Assembly (NCBI RefSeq): GCF_019654975.1 | Contig: NZ_BPEW01000001.1 | Location: 186,001 to 250,000 of the forward strand | DNA length: 64,000 nt | Source: Shewanella sp. c952 | GTDB lineage: Bacteria; Pseudomonadota; Gammaproteobacteria; Enterobacterales; Shewanellaceae | Direction of reading: 5' to 3' | Shown: positions 44,909 to 57,831 of the stretch, piece by piece | How positions within the stretch are numbered: the first letter of the stretch is position 1 | Layout: each line of letters opens with the position of its first letter | Position numbers and translations under genes: made by a program | The notes under the pieces: generated by a model | The model's input: only the letters and a program-made list of their open reading frames with translations | Told to the model about the DNA's origin: nothing | The model's database searches: none

Positions 44909-47422
44909 ATGTTTAAGAAGCTCACACCACTAGCAGCTGCAATTGCTAGCATTGTTGCCGTATCGTCGGCTCCAGTTTATGCAAAAACACCTGCAACCCC
45001 TGAAATAGTGAAAGACTCGCTTATCGTTGTTTATAAAGATAATGCTACGGCTAGCGAACGTGCTTCTGCACAGCGCTTAGTACGGGGCTCTGTACGAGAT
45101 ATGAATGCTGACGGTGTTGATGATCGCTTTGCAAACCTACTCAACGGCAAGTTGGCTCGACTTTCGCTACGCTCAGGATCTGATGTCGCTCAGGCTATAA
45201 AAATGATTAGCCGTCACCCGGCGGTCAAATATGCAGAGCCAAACTATGTAATAAGAGCTATTGGTACACCTGATGATCCAGATTTTGTTTCGTTATGGGC
45301 ATTAAACAATACTGGACAAGATGGTGGAACCTCAGATGCCGATATTGATGCGTTAGAAGCTTGGGATATCACTACGGGTGATGCAAATATTGTCGTTGGT
45401 GTTATCGACACCGGTGTTGATTATAACCATCCAGATTTACAAGCTAATATGTGGGTTAACCCCAATGAGATAGCGGGTAACGGTATTGATGATGACGGTA
45501 ATGGTGTTATCGATGATATCCACGGTTTTAGCGCTGTTAATAATAGCGGCGATCCAATGGATGGTAACGGTCACGGTACTCATGTCGCTGGCACTATTGG
45601 AGCCAAAGGCAACAATGGTGTTGGTGTGGTTGGTGTTAACTGGGATGTTAGCATCGTAGGCTGTCAATTTTTAGATGCTAGTGGTTCGGGCTCGACTGCA
45701 AATGCAATTGCTTGTATCGATTATATGACTGACTTAAAGGTAAACCATGGTGTTGATATCAAAGCGACAAACAACTCATGGGGAGGCGGTGGGTTTAGCC
45801 AAGCATTGAAAGACTCTATCGAAGCGGGTGGTAACGAAGGTATTTTATTCTTTGCCGCTGCAGGTAATGATGCTGTCGATAATGATGCTAATCCACACTA
45901 TCCTTCAAACTACGATTCAGATGTGGTTATGTCGATCGCCAGTACCGATCGTAATGACAACATGTCAAGCTTTTCACAGTGGGGATTAACCAGCGTTGAT
46001 ATGGGCGCACCAGGCTCAGCTATTTTATCTACGACGCCAGGTAACACTTACTCTACTTACTCTGGTACTTCAATGGCTACCCCTCAAATGACGGGTGCTG
46101 CTGCATTGGTGTGGTCGATCAATCCCGATTTAACTCCATTAGAAATGAAGCAGTTGTTAATGGATTCTGGTGATGCGAATGCTGCTCTAACTGGAAAGAC
46201 AGTTGCGGGCACACGATTAAATGTTGCCAACGCTCTCGATCTTGCGGATCCAGATCCTAGTTATCGTTTTAGTGTTTCTCCTAGCGCACAAACTGTTGAA
46301 GCGGGCAGCACAACAAGTTTCAATTTTAGTGTTGGAAGTGTCGCTGGTTGGGATGGCACAGTAGCATTAACGGTTGAGGTTAATCCTACTCTTACCGGCG
46401 TTTCATTATCAAGTGATAGTGTTGAAAACGGCGATGACTTTACCCTTGATGTCGCGACTGCTACAGATGCAATGTGGGGAGACTATGCAATCACTGTATC
46501 TGGTGATGATGGCAGTATTGTTAAGAGTAAAACTGTTGCGCTAACAGTATTACCGCAAGGCATTCAGGATTTTACTTACTCAAATAGTGACTCTGTATCG
46601 ATTCCAGATAATGATTCTGAAGGCATTGTAAGCTCAATAGTTGTTGCTGATGACGTCCAAGTATTTGGTGTTAATGCTGATGTTGATATTTCTCACACTT
46701 GGAGTGGTGACTTGTTGGTGACTCTGACTTCACCTGCAGGAACAGAAGCTGTACTGCATAATCGTGAAGGTGGCAGTGCCGATGATGTGGTGAAGAGCTG
46801 GGACCTTAGTGTCTTTAATGGAGAGATGGCTACAGGTACATGGACGTTAGCAGTGAGTGATAATGTAGGCTCTGATGTTGGTACGCTCAATAGTTGGGGA
46901 TTAGTTATTTCAGGTGTTGGTGAGGCTGCTCCACAAGCTCCTGTAGCTGAGTTTAGTTACGCTACTGATGGTCTGGAGGTTACCTTTACAAACACAAGCT
47001 CAGATATGAATGACGATATTGCCAGCTATAGCTGGGATTTTGGTGATAGTAATATCTCAACAGATATGAGCCCTGTTCATAGTTATGATGCCGCTGGCAG
47101 TTACACTGTGTCTATGACCGTTGTCGATGCTGAAGGTAATAGCGATACTCAAACAATGCTTGTTGAAGTATTTGAACATAGTATTACTGCAGAGGTGGCA
47201 AGAGCTAAGTTATCTCGCCGTGGTAGTGCGCTGGTTGATCTAAAATGGGATGGTGCATCAGGTGATGATGTAATGATCTATCGTGATGGTAATGCTATTG
47301 CCACGACGTCAAATGATGGTCGTTATCGCGATCGTTTCAGCAATGCAGCTGCAATGGTTGAATACAAAATCTGTGAAGTAAGCAGTAGCTTGTGTTCAGA
47401 TCCTATTGTAGCAACATTCTAA
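44909..47422 (+). CDS. Secreted subtilisin-like serine protease (S8) with P-domain and PKD domain
   Basis: 837 aa. Signal peptide to ~25; I9-type propeptide (DSLIVVYKDNATASERASAQ) to ~115; S8 domain with catalytic Asp167 (VIDTGVD), His222 (GHGTHVAG), oxyanion Asn320 (AAGN) and Ser388 (GTSMATP). Then a linker domain, a proprotein-convertase P-domain around 550-680 (DVDISHTWSGDLLVTLTSP, GTWTLAVSD), a PKD domain (VAEFSYATDGLEV…YSWDFGDS…AGSYTVSMTV) and a C-terminal ~80-residue domain. Typical of secreted proteases of marine gammaproteobacteria. Start with AAGGA upstream. Confidence 0.93.
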   Translation: MFKKLTPLAAAIASIVAVSSAPVYAKTPATPEIVKDSLIVVYKDNATASERASAQRLVRGSVRDMNADGVDDRFANLLNGKLARLSLRSGSDVAQAIKMISRHPAVKYAEPNYVIRAIGTPDDPDFVSLWALNNTGQDGGTSDADIDALEAWDITTGDANIVVGVIDTGVDYNHPDLQANMWVNPNEIAGNGIDDDGNGVIDDIHGFSAVNNSGDPMDGNGHGTHVAGTIGAKGNNGVGVVGVNWDVSIVGCQFLDASGSGSTANAIACIDYMTDLKVNHGVDIKATNNSWGGGGFSQALKDSIEAGGNEGILFFAAAGNDAVDNDANPHYPSNYDSDVVMSIASTDRNDNMSSFSQWGLTSVDMGAPGSAILSTTPGNTYSTYSGTSMATPQMTGAAALVWSINPDLTPLEMKQLLMDSGDANAALTGKTVAGTRLNVANALDLADPDPSYRFSVSPSAQTVEAGSTTSFNFSVGSVAGWDGTVALTVEVNPTLTGVSLSSDSVENGDDFTLDVATATDAMWGDYAITVSGDDGSIVKSKTVALTVLPQGIQDFTYSNSDSVSIPDNDSEGIVSSIVVADDVQVFGVNADVDISHTWSGDLLVTLTSPAGTEAVLHNREGGSADDVVKSWDLSVFNGEMATGTWTLAVSDNVGSDVGTLNSWGLVISGVGEAAPQAPVAEFSYATDGLEVTFTNTSSDMNDDIASYSWDFGDSNISTDMSPVHSYDAAGSYTVSMTVVDAEGNSDTQTMLVEVFEHSITAEVARAKLSRRGSALVDLKWDGASGDDVMIYRDGNAIATTSNDGRYRDRFSNAAAMVEYKICEVSSSLCSDPIVATF

Positions 47423-47446
47423 GCAATAATTATTTTACTTGTCTTT

Positions 47447-47469
47447 AGCGGCCTTTGGGCCGCTTTTTT
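47447..47469 (+). terminator. Terminator of the subtilase gene
   Basis: AGCGGCC (47447-47453) pairs with GGCCGCT (47457-47463), followed by TTTTTT. Confidence 0.92.
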
Positions 47470-47636
47470 ATTACTTAGTAACTCTTAGATATATTTGGAT
47501 AGGGCAAAATTAGCTGGAAAAGTGGTACAAAACTGTTAGCAATATATGATTCTAAGACTTGTACGTCGTGTTACTAATATATGTCCCGGTCATGAACTAT
47601 TTGGCAATAAGGAATACTGTTGTAGCTAATACTGCA

Positions 47637-48377
47637 TTACCAAGGCTTAATATTGTATCTATCCAAAATCGCTTGATATTGACCGGACTCTTTGATGTTC
47701 TGTATCCCTTCTGCAAATTTACTCGCATAGTTCTGCTGAAGATCTTTATGGCTAAAGCCGACAAAGAGTGGAGTTGAAATCCCTTCACTACCAGCAAATT
47801 TTATATTGTCGTAATAATCAAATTTCTTCGCTGTATATTCAATGACATAACGGTTGCCAATTAGGACGTCTACGCGGCCTTTTTGCAGCAGGTTTAGGTT
47901 TGTTTTTAGTGGTGCCTCACCTGAAGCGCGAAAACTGGTTGGGCTTTTAGCTAGCAAGGAGTTAAGTTTATCGCCGTAGTCGTAGCCCAAAATGCTGGCG
48001 ATAGCTTTATTATTTAGATCCACCAGTGATGAGTACTGCCAGCGACTTGTAGATTGAACAAAAAAATCATTGGCATATTGGCCTAAAATTAAATCAGAAT
48101 CTTGCAAATTGGCCTTACCAATATGCTCAGGAGAAACCGCCAATACCGCATGAATTCTATCTGCTTGGGCTAATCTCAATGCTCTCTGAAATGGTATAGT
48201 TTCGAATTTAGTACTGACACCAACTGAAGCAAATGCTTGTTGAGTTAGCTCTACAAAGTAGCCGGAATTATCTGCACAGACGTAAGGGCACCAAATATCA
48301 GATGCAATCACTATCTGTTCAGTTTCAGACTGAGCTTGGAAGCTCAAACATAAAAGGGCGAGTAACTTAAGTTTCAA
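47637..48377 (-). CDS. Periplasmic solute-binding protein, family 3-like
   Basis: 246 aa with signal peptide (MKLKLLALLCLSFQAQS). Binding-protein fold: IVIASDIWCPYVCADNSGYF, VELTQQAFASVGV, FQRALRLAQADRIHAVLAV, then the second lobe IASILGYDYGDKL and DVLIGNRYVIEY. No permease or ATPase genes lie next to it, so it may be a stand-alone sensor-type protein. Ligand unknown. Confidence 0.8.
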   Translation of the reverse strand: MKLKLLALLCLSFQAQSETEQIVIASDIWCPYVCADNSGYFVELTQQAFASVGVSTKFETIPFQRALRLAQADRIHAVLAVSPEHIGKANLQDSDLILGQYANDFFVQSTSRWQYSSLVDLNNKAIASILGYDYGDKLNSLLAKSPTSFRASGEAPLKTNLNLLQKGRVDVLIGNRYVIEYTAKKFDYYDNIKFAGSEGISTPLFVGFSHKDLQQNYASKFAEGIQNIKESGQYQAILDRYNIKPW

Positions 48378-48414
48378 AATTGTTTGGCGAGCATTATTGG
48401 TTAGTGATTAGTTT

Positions 48415-48840
48415 GTCAGTGTAGCAAATATTAACTTTCAATATGGGCATTTTCGTCAGACTAACGCTTGCTTAACTGAGGTTGCATGTCGGTCTGCTAA
48501 AGCTATTCGTTACACTGACATCGTTTCGTCATGTTAGTCGAGCACCATACATCAACGCTTAGCTCTGGAGATGTACATTTATTTATGGTGCTAAGTTTCT
48601 GATAAATTTTAATTTATTACAGATATTTGCTGTTGTTACAATTTATTGTCTAATAAAAACTTGAATAACGACCGCTTTGGACTAAATTCGATATTAGTGC
48701 ATTAGAGTTGAATTGTTTTCGCTTAACTCATATGAACTCTGCTATTGGAATTTGTCATAAAATGGCAAGAGTATAGCTGGAAACCCAAGCGACATTCATT
48801 GGGGAAACCGAAGTAAATGAGCATTTGGTTTACTTCATAT
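48415..48840. promoter_or_regulatory. Long gap with inverted repeats before a hypothetical gene
   Basis: The 501-bp gap 48378-48878 has no gene. GTCAGTGTA (48415-48423) and TACACTGAC (48511-48519) are perfect inverted repeats 87 bases apart. Nearer the gene a CCCAA/TTGGG stem and then GTAAA/TTTAC could fold the leader at about 48785-48836. Its role is unknown. Confidence 0.3.
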
Positions 48841-48878
48841 TGATTAGTATGTGTTGATTTTTAAGGGCATTAGCATAT

Positions 48879-49313
48879 ATGTATGACACCTCTAAAAAAT
48901 CTGTTTGGTACGGTGAGCATAGAAGCTCACGTGGTAATACAGTTATCATCTACGATAAGCAGTTTCCTGAAGCATCAGCGGGTAGAGTTTATTTTTATAA
49001 CACTAGCCGTGACGTTATTATTGAGTATGCCGAAGAGATAGTTAAACCCCATTTGCATGAGCTTAGCAGAGCAGAGTTAGCTGTTGCAGAAGCCAATTAT
49101 GGTACGGCATGGGAGTTGGCGCGAGAAGCGTTTATGGAGAAGCACTCAGGCTGGGTGGAAGCTAATAACCCAAAAGCTGCAAGTTTGGCTAAGAAGCCGA
49201 AAGCAGAACCTGAGCCTATCATGGAAGTTGAAGAAGACTCTGAGCTAGAGGTTGAATCAGCGAACGACGATGACTTCAGCCGCGGTTGGTCAAGTGATGA
49301 CTTAGACGATTAG
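48879..49313 (+). CDS. Conserved hypothetical protein with acidic tail
   Basis: 144 aa. N-terminal ~100 residues are mixed alpha/beta (VWYGEHRSSRGNTVIIYDKQ, ELSRAELAVAEANYGTAWEL), followed by a Lys/Ala/Pro linker and a very acidic end (MEVEEDSELEVESANDDDF…SSDDLDD). Cytoplasmic by appearance. Not recognised. Confidence 0.65.
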   Translation: MYDTSKKSVWYGEHRSSRGNTVIIYDKQFPEASAGRVYFYNTSRDVIIEYAEEIVKPHLHELSRAELAVAEANYGTAWELAREAFMEKHSGWVEANNPKAASLAKKPKAEPEPIMEVEEDSELEVESANDDDFSRGWSSDDLDD

Positions 49314-49340
49314 CATTAGTAGTAAAGCGTCGCCCATAAA

Positions 49341-49360
49341 AAACAGCGCACCCGCGCTGT
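49341..49360. terminator. Bidirectional terminator between the hypothetical gene and galM
   Basis: AACAGCGC (49341-49348) and GCGCTGTT (49353-49360), A-run before and T-run after; the galM stop follows at once on the other strand. Confidence 0.9.
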
Positions 49361-49362
49361 TT

Positions 49363-50394
49363 TTATGCTTCAGTATCAAATTGATAGCGACTGATGTGAT
49401 GATATAGTTCGCCAGGTCTAACTAATGCATCTCCGCCAAATGTTGGCTGATTCGGTGCATCAGGAACCTGTTGAGGCTCAAGGCAAACGGCTTGGTATTG
49501 AGATAATGATTGCTGACCTTTACCTATGGTGCCTTGTAAGTGGTTTGCACCGTATACTTGTACGCTTGGTTGGTTGGTGTATAGCGTCATTCCTCGACCA
49601 CTTTTAGCCGAACTTAAGCGGCCAAATCGCTGCAGTTGTTGATCGCTCTTCGGCATGACATAACAGTGATCAATTCCTGACGTTGGAATGAACTCTTCGG
49701 CACCAATCAATGACTGCATCAATTTTGGCTGCTGCATATCAAGTGCACTATTCTGGGTTGAGCTTATTGCGGTTGGTACGCCAACATCATTCATCGAAAG
49801 ATACTGCGTTGAGTCAACCTGTAGGGCGTGTTGTAAGCTTGAGTCACTGCCATCAAGATTGAAGTAACTATGTTGGGTCAGGCTGATGGGGCAGGTTTTA
49901 TCTGTGCTTGCTAGTATTTCAATATAGAGGTTATTACCCGCTAGACGATAATCAAGTTGCACGGTACATTTCCCGGGAAAACCCATGTCACCATCGGGAC
50001 TTACTAAGCTTAAACGGACACCGTCTGGTAATTGCCCCAAGTTCCAACGCTGACGGTTAAAGCCGTCTTTGCCGCCATGCAGACAATTACTCGCTTGGTT
50101 GATGCTTAATTGATGGCTTTTTCCATCGGCGGTGAATTTGCCCTGAGCTATTCGGTTAGCAAAACGGCCTGCGATGGCACCTAAGTGGGCATCTTGCGCT
50201 AAATAGTCGCTGGCACTGTCGCAACCTAATACGATACTAGCCCGTTCTCCCTCTTTGTCAGGTGTCCAAAGCGAGCGAATAATACCGCCTAAGCTGAGAA
50301 CTTCTAATGCAATGGTGCCATTATCTATTCTCACTCGTTCAATCTGGCCACCACGGGGATCATTCCAAGGGTCTAGTGGGCGAAAACGTACCAT
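49363..50394 (-). CDS. galM: Aldose 1-epimerase (mutarotase)
   Basis: 343 aa, usual length. Motifs: LGAIAGRFANRIAQGKF, LHGGKDGFNRQRW (His), LTQHSYFNLDG (catalytic His), GIDHCYVMP and the catalytic Glu in YQAVCLEPQQVPDAPNQP. Converts beta- to alpha-galactose before GalK. Last gene of the gal cluster, 93 bp after galK. Confidence 0.95.
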   Translation of the reverse strand: MVRFRPLDPWNDPRGGQIERVRIDNGTIALEVLSLGGIIRSLWTPDKEGERASIVLGCDSASDYLAQDAHLGAIAGRFANRIAQGKFTADGKSHQLSINQASNCLHGGKDGFNRQRWNLGQLPDGVRLSLVSPDGDMGFPGKCTVQLDYRLAGNNLYIEILASTDKTCPISLTQHSYFNLDGSDSSLQHALQVDSTQYLSMNDVGVPTAISSTQNSALDMQQPKLMQSLIGAEEFIPTSGIDHCYVMPKSDQQLQRFGRLSSAKSGRGMTLYTNQPSVQVYGANHLQGTIGKGQQSLSQYQAVCLEPQQVPDAPNQPTFGGDALVRPGELYHHISRYQFDTEA

Positions 50395-50464
50395 GGCTTG
50401 TCCTTGTTATTAGCTAAACATTACAATGTACTATTCTGGCGTTAACATTTTGATTTAGCTAGAT

Positions 50465-50476
50465 GAATACGTATTC
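50465..50476. promoter_or_regulatory. 12-bp palindrome between galK and galM
   Basis: GAATACGTATTC is a perfect palindrome with a central CG step, in the 93-bp gap. It has the size and centre of a LacI/GalR-family site but fits the GalR consensus poorly. Function uncertain. Confidence 0.35.
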
Positions 50477-50487
50477 CAATGTTTATA

Positions 50488-51645
50488 TTAGCTATCTATT
50501 CTTTTAGCTCCGTCAGAGGCAGAGCATAAATAAATTGAAGCTTCTATGCCAGTTTTTTGCTGATACTGTTGTTCTACGGCTTCTACCACTGCATCTGTCA
50601 GCTCATGATCAACCAATGCGACCACACAGCCGCCAAACCCGCCCCCCGTCATTCTTACGCCGCCTTTATCGCCGATAACATCAGCGATAGTCTCGACCAG
50701 ATAATCAATTTCAGGAACGGTAATTTCAAAATCATCACGCATTGATAGATGAGACTCTGCCATTAAGCTGCTTAACTGAGTGATATTGCCTGATTCTAGT
50801 GCCCAGGCTGCATTTTGAGTGCGGCGGTTTTCAGTAATGACATGTTTTGCGCGTCGATAGCAAACCTCACTCAACTCATCTTTTGCAGCTTCTAGAGCAT
50901 TAAGCTCAAGATGGCGCAGAGAGTCTAACTGAAAATGCTCCGCCACTTGTTCACATTGCTCGCGTCTTAAGTTGTATTCAGACTCGACCAAACCACGCTT
51001 AACATTTGAGTTGATAATAATCAGGCTCAAATTGTCAGGAATACTGACCGCTTCACTATCGAGATCCAGACAGTCAATTAGTAGTGCATGGTCTTGCTGC
51101 CCAAGGGCACTGATCATCTGATCCATAATGCCACAGGCGCAGCCAACGTATTGATTTTCGCCGCGCTGTGCCAGTTGAGCAATGGCTAACGGTGATAATT
51201 TAATTTGGCTGGCATCATTAACCGCAGTACCAAAAGCTATCTCAAGTGCCGCCGAAGAGGAGAGGCCTGCGCCTAGTGGCACATTACTGACGATAGCTAA
51301 ATCAATTCCTTTGGGTGATAGACCTGCGGTAGCCATGGCTGAGCTAAAGCCTTTTAGGTAGTCGGCCCATTCCGGAGTTTGCGGAGTTTGACCTTCTTGG
51401 CCAAAGGTCCACTCTTTCATTTCACCGGGAAAGGCGTCTGATACAGCACGAAATTGGGTATCATCACGACGTTTAATGGCAATAATAGTATTAAAATTTA
51501 TCGCAGCAGGCAGCACAAAACCATCGTTATAATCAGTATGTTCGCCAATTAAATTGACTCTTCCAGGTGCAAAATAGAGCGCATCAGCTTGGGTGCCGAA
51601 GGTTTGGACAAAGAGTTTATTGGCGCGTTGAACTGGATTGGACAT
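50488..51645 (-). CDS. galK: Galactokinase
   Basis: 385 aa, GHMP kinase. Galactokinase signature GRVNLIGEHTDYNDGFVLPA, ATP-binding PLGAGLSSSAALE, GCACGIMDQMISALG and C-terminal RMTGGGFGGCVVALV. Phosphorylates galactose to galactose-1-phosphate in the cytoplasm. A GalR-like operator lies 58-73 bases upstream. Confidence 0.97.
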   Translation of the reverse strand: MSNPVQRANKLFVQTFGTQADALYFAPGRVNLIGEHTDYNDGFVLPAAINFNTIIAIKRRDDTQFRAVSDAFPGEMKEWTFGQEGQTPQTPEWADYLKGFSSAMATAGLSPKGIDLAIVSNVPLGAGLSSSAALEIAFGTAVNDASQIKLSPLAIAQLAQRGENQYVGCACGIMDQMISALGQQDHALLIDCLDLDSEAVSIPDNLSLIIINSNVKRGLVESEYNLRREQCEQVAEHFQLDSLRHLELNALEAAKDELSEVCYRRAKHVITENRRTQNAAWALESGNITQLSSLMAESHLSMRDDFEITVPEIDYLVETIADVIGDKGGVRMTGGGFGGCVVALVDHELTDAVVEAVEQQYQQKTGIEASIYLCSASDGAKRIDS

Positions 51646-51702
51646 GGTTTGCTGTATTCCGAAAGTTAGCCGTTGTAATTAAGGCGAAGTCTGCCTATTT
51701 TT

Positions 51703-51718
51703 TTGCAACCGTTTACAC
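51703..51718. promoter_or_regulatory. GalR/LacI-family operator upstream of galK
   Basis: TTGCAACCGTTTACAC matches the GalR/GalS consensus GTGNAANCGNTTNCAC at every fixed position except the first. It suggests a separate regulated promoter inside the 267-bp galT-galK gap. No galR-like gene is in the window. Confidence 0.65.
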
Positions 51719-51912
51719 TAGAGCGTGGCAAAATTGATTGCCACCGATGATATTTTGCGGTCTTGAACTTACGACTTTGGTTAAGCGTTAAGTTACTTAT
51801 CAATGAAAGTAAGTAAGCTATTTAGCTTGATACTCTGTCCCTGAGTCAAAATATTTACTTACATTTCATTAGCTTTATATCACGACTTTACATCATGTGT
51901 AACTGAGTTTTT

Positions 51913-52944
51913 CTATTGATTTTGATAATGCACTTCAGACTGGGCTCGCAGCAGGTTTGCAGCCTGTTCTGGCGTGAGGTCTCGCTGACTTTCTGCCAAC
52001 ATCTCGTAACCGACCATAAACTTTTTTACGTCAGCGCTGCGAAGTAATGGCGGATAGACGTGTCCATGCAGTTGCCACTCTGGGTGTTCGCTGCCGTCAA
52101 ATGGTGCGCCATGCCATCCCATAGAGTAGGGGAAGCTAGTATTAAATAGATTGTCGTATCTGGTCATGAGTGATTTCATTATGCAGGCTAAAGAACCTTG
52201 CTGGTCTGCTGTGAGCTTGTCCAGATGTGCTACCGCAAAGCGTGGTAAAATCAGCGTTTCAAATGGCCAAGCTGCCCACCATGGCACCACAACAAGCCAA
52301 TCATCATTACTGACGACAACTCGCTCCGCATTGATGAGTTCTTTGTTTGTATAATCAAGTAGCATGTTTGCTTGATGATTTTTAAAGTAATTAAGCTGGG
52401 TGCGAGACTCTGTAACCGCCTCGTTAGGTAGTTCACTCACAGCCCATATTTGCCCATGAGGATGCGGATTTGAGCAACCCATAGCGGCGCCCTTGTTCTC
52501 AAACACCTGTACCCAAGGGTATTGCTCTCCAAGTTCAGCAACCTCTTTGCCAAGTCTGGCGAACACGGCAGTGAGCTGTGCAATAGAAAGCTTAGGCAGG
52601 GTTTGGCTATGATCGGCAGAAAAGCAGATAACCCGACTGGTACCCGTTACGGATTGCAGCGCAAAGAGAGGATCGTTTTGCTGAGCTGCTGGCGTATCTG
52701 CGGTTAGCGCTGCAAAGTCATTGGTGAACACAAAGGGCTCTGTGTAGCTTGGGTTTTTTTCGCCACTAATTCGACTATTGCCTGGACACAGATAACACTC
52801 AGGATCGTAATCAAGACTTGTTACTTCAGTCGTTGCTTCGCGTTGCCCTTGCCAAGGACGTTTTGCTCGATGGGGCGAGACCAACAACCATTGTTCGGTT
52901 AGCGGGTTAAAACGTCGGTGAGGGTGGTCGTCACGATCAAACAT
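51913..52944 (-). CDS. galT: Galactose-1-phosphate uridylyltransferase
   Basis: 343 aa. Starts with [20 protein letters not shown]; zinc ligands CYLCPGN; active-site motif [12 protein letters not shown] with the nucleophilic His between the two Pro; later [21 protein letters not shown]. Exchanges galactose-1-P and UDP-glucose. 60 bp after the symporter gene. Confidence 0.97.
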   Translation of the reverse strand: MFDRDDHPHRRFNPLTEQWLLVSPHRAKRPWQGQREATTEVTSLDYDPECYLCPGNSRISGEKNPSYTEPFVFTNDFAALTADTPAAQQNDPLFALQSVTGTSRVICFSADHSQTLPKLSIAQLTAVFARLGKEVAELGEQYPWVQVFENKGAAMGCSNPHPHGQIWAVSELPNEAVTESRTQLNYFKNHQANMLLDYTNKELINAERVVVSNDDWLVVVPWWAAWPFETLILPRFAVAHLDKLTADQQGSLACIMKSLMTRYDNLFNTSFPYSMGWHGAPFDGSEHPEWQLHGHVYPPLLRSADVKKFMVGYEMLAESQRDLTPEQAANLLRAQSEVHYQNQ

Positions 52945-53004
52945 CTATGAATAATCCTTTATGATGAGCAGTAAAAGGGGCTACTTTAAGCAACCCCTTT
53001 GCGT

Positions 53005-54429
53005 TTAAGTATTAGCGGTAAGCGGCGTGATATCTTGCTGCGCTGCGAATACAAATCGACTGAGAAACAAGGTAACTAAGATGGTTGCCGCTAGGGTAAT
53101 AGCCATCATGTGAATGAAGTGGAACGGACTCCAGACGAAGGTAAATACGGCGTAAACTAATACTCCAAATACTAGGCCAACCTTAATCGCTTTAGCGCTG
53201 ACATTTTTAAATGCCAGAGCACAGATAAAGGCTGCTAATACGGGCATCGAGTAAAGGCCATTTAGCTGTTGTAGTAACGAGATGATACTTTTTGATTCCG
53301 CGAATACTGGTACTAATGCAACTGAAATTAGAGTAAATACCAGCGCAACCCGAGTGCCTATTTTTTTCACATTGGTATTTGGGTTGATATAGTTTTGGTG
53401 GATGTCACAGGTATATAGCGCTGCGGCAGAGTTCAGGCATGAGTTAAATGAGCTCAATACTGCGCCAGCCATTACTGCCGCAAATGCGCCAGACATCCAT
53501 GTTGGTAATATATCGCCGACCAGTCTGCCATAGGCTACGTCACCGACATCACCATACAGCTTGTAAGCGACCAGTCCTGGCAGTACCACAATAATCGGGA
53601 TAATAAGCTTCATCACTACCGCAGCATACAAGCCTTTTTGGGCTTCTTTAACTGACTTAGCAGCAAGGGCGCGTTGGGTGATCACCATGTTGGTGCCCCA
53701 GTAAAAAACTTGAATGAAGACCATCCCGGTAAGCAGGGTATGCCAAGGGATATCTGATTGGTCGTTACCCACTAAGGTTAGTCTTTCAATCGGTACGCCA
53801 GATAGATCCCAGTTGACGGCGTTAAGTGCAAGATAAGACACCACCACACCCATCAACAACAAGCCGATACCATTTAAACTATCCGATATTGCGATGGCTC
53901 TCAATCCGCCGAAAATAGCGTATATGGCACCAACAATGGCAAAGATAATCGCCAATGCGGTGACAGAAATAGACAGACCAAACATAGATTTCATAAACAG
54001 CGAACCAGTGTACAGCACCACAGGCAACAGGATGAATGCATAACCGAGCATAAACAGTACCGAGACCATGGCGCGGATCCCTTTGTCATTATATTTGCGC
54101 TCAAGCAGTTCAGTGGTCGTGGTACAGTTATATTTGTAGTAGATAGGGATTAACCATTTTGCGAGAATAATCAAACCAATAGCTGCAGCTATTTCCCACC
54201 AAGCAACCAGCAGAGTTTGCGCACCATTCATGCCAACAATCTGTTCGGCGCTGATATTGGTCATCATCAATGAGCCGGCAACCACGATCCAGCTTAAACC
54301 GCCTCCAGCAAGAAAATAATCTTTACTGTCACTGCTATCTCTGACTATTTTTCGGCACTTTAGATAGGTGATCAGACCGACGAGTGCTGTTAAGCCAAAA
54401 AATATGACCAGCTGAATAACTTGTTCCAT
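53005..54429 (-). CDS. Sodium/sugar symporter (SSS/SGLT family)
   Basis: 474 aa, about 13-14 membrane segments. Family motifs: DYFLAGGGLSWIVVAGSLMM, TNISAEQIVGMNG, GGLRAIAISDSLNGIGLL, YWGTNMVITQRALAAKS and SSFNSCLNSAAALYTCDI. Its place between lacZ and galT makes galactose (or glucose) released by the beta-galactosidase the probable substrate. Inner membrane. Confidence 0.9.
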   Translation of the reverse strand: MEQVIQLVIFFGLTALVGLITYLKCRKIVRDSSDSKDYFLAGGGLSWIVVAGSLMMTNISAEQIVGMNGAQTLLVAWWEIAAAIGLIILAKWLIPIYYKYNCTTTTELLERKYNDKGIRAMVSVLFMLGYAFILLPVVLYTGSLFMKSMFGLSISVTALAIIFAIVGAIYAIFGGLRAIAISDSLNGIGLLLMGVVVSYLALNAVNWDLSGVPIERLTLVGNDQSDIPWHTLLTGMVFIQVFYWGTNMVITQRALAAKSVKEAQKGLYAAVVMKLIIPIIVVLPGLVAYKLYGDVGDVAYGRLVGDILPTWMSGAFAAVMAGAVLSSFNSCLNSAAALYTCDIHQNYINPNTNVKKIGTRVALVFTLISVALVPVFAESKSIISLLQQLNGLYSMPVLAAFICALAFKNVSAKAIKVGLVFGVLVYAVFTFVWSPFHFIHMMAITLAATILVTLFLSRFVFAAQQDITPLTANT

Positions 54430-54497
54430 GTTTATCCTTTATTATTTTTCTAATGCCGTATTAATAGCTAATTTTAGGCGTGGTTACTTCCCAGTTA

Positions 54498-57771
<3,274 letters not shown>

Positions 57772-57831
57772 CGATAGTAAGAATAAAGTATACAATCAGT
57801 CTGGTTGTTTACTTTATAAACGCTGTAAACC

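Noticed and set aside
47559..47777. Plus-strand 72-codon frame after the subtilase gene
   Set aside because: Overlaps the solute-binding protein gene on the other strand and has no coding character.
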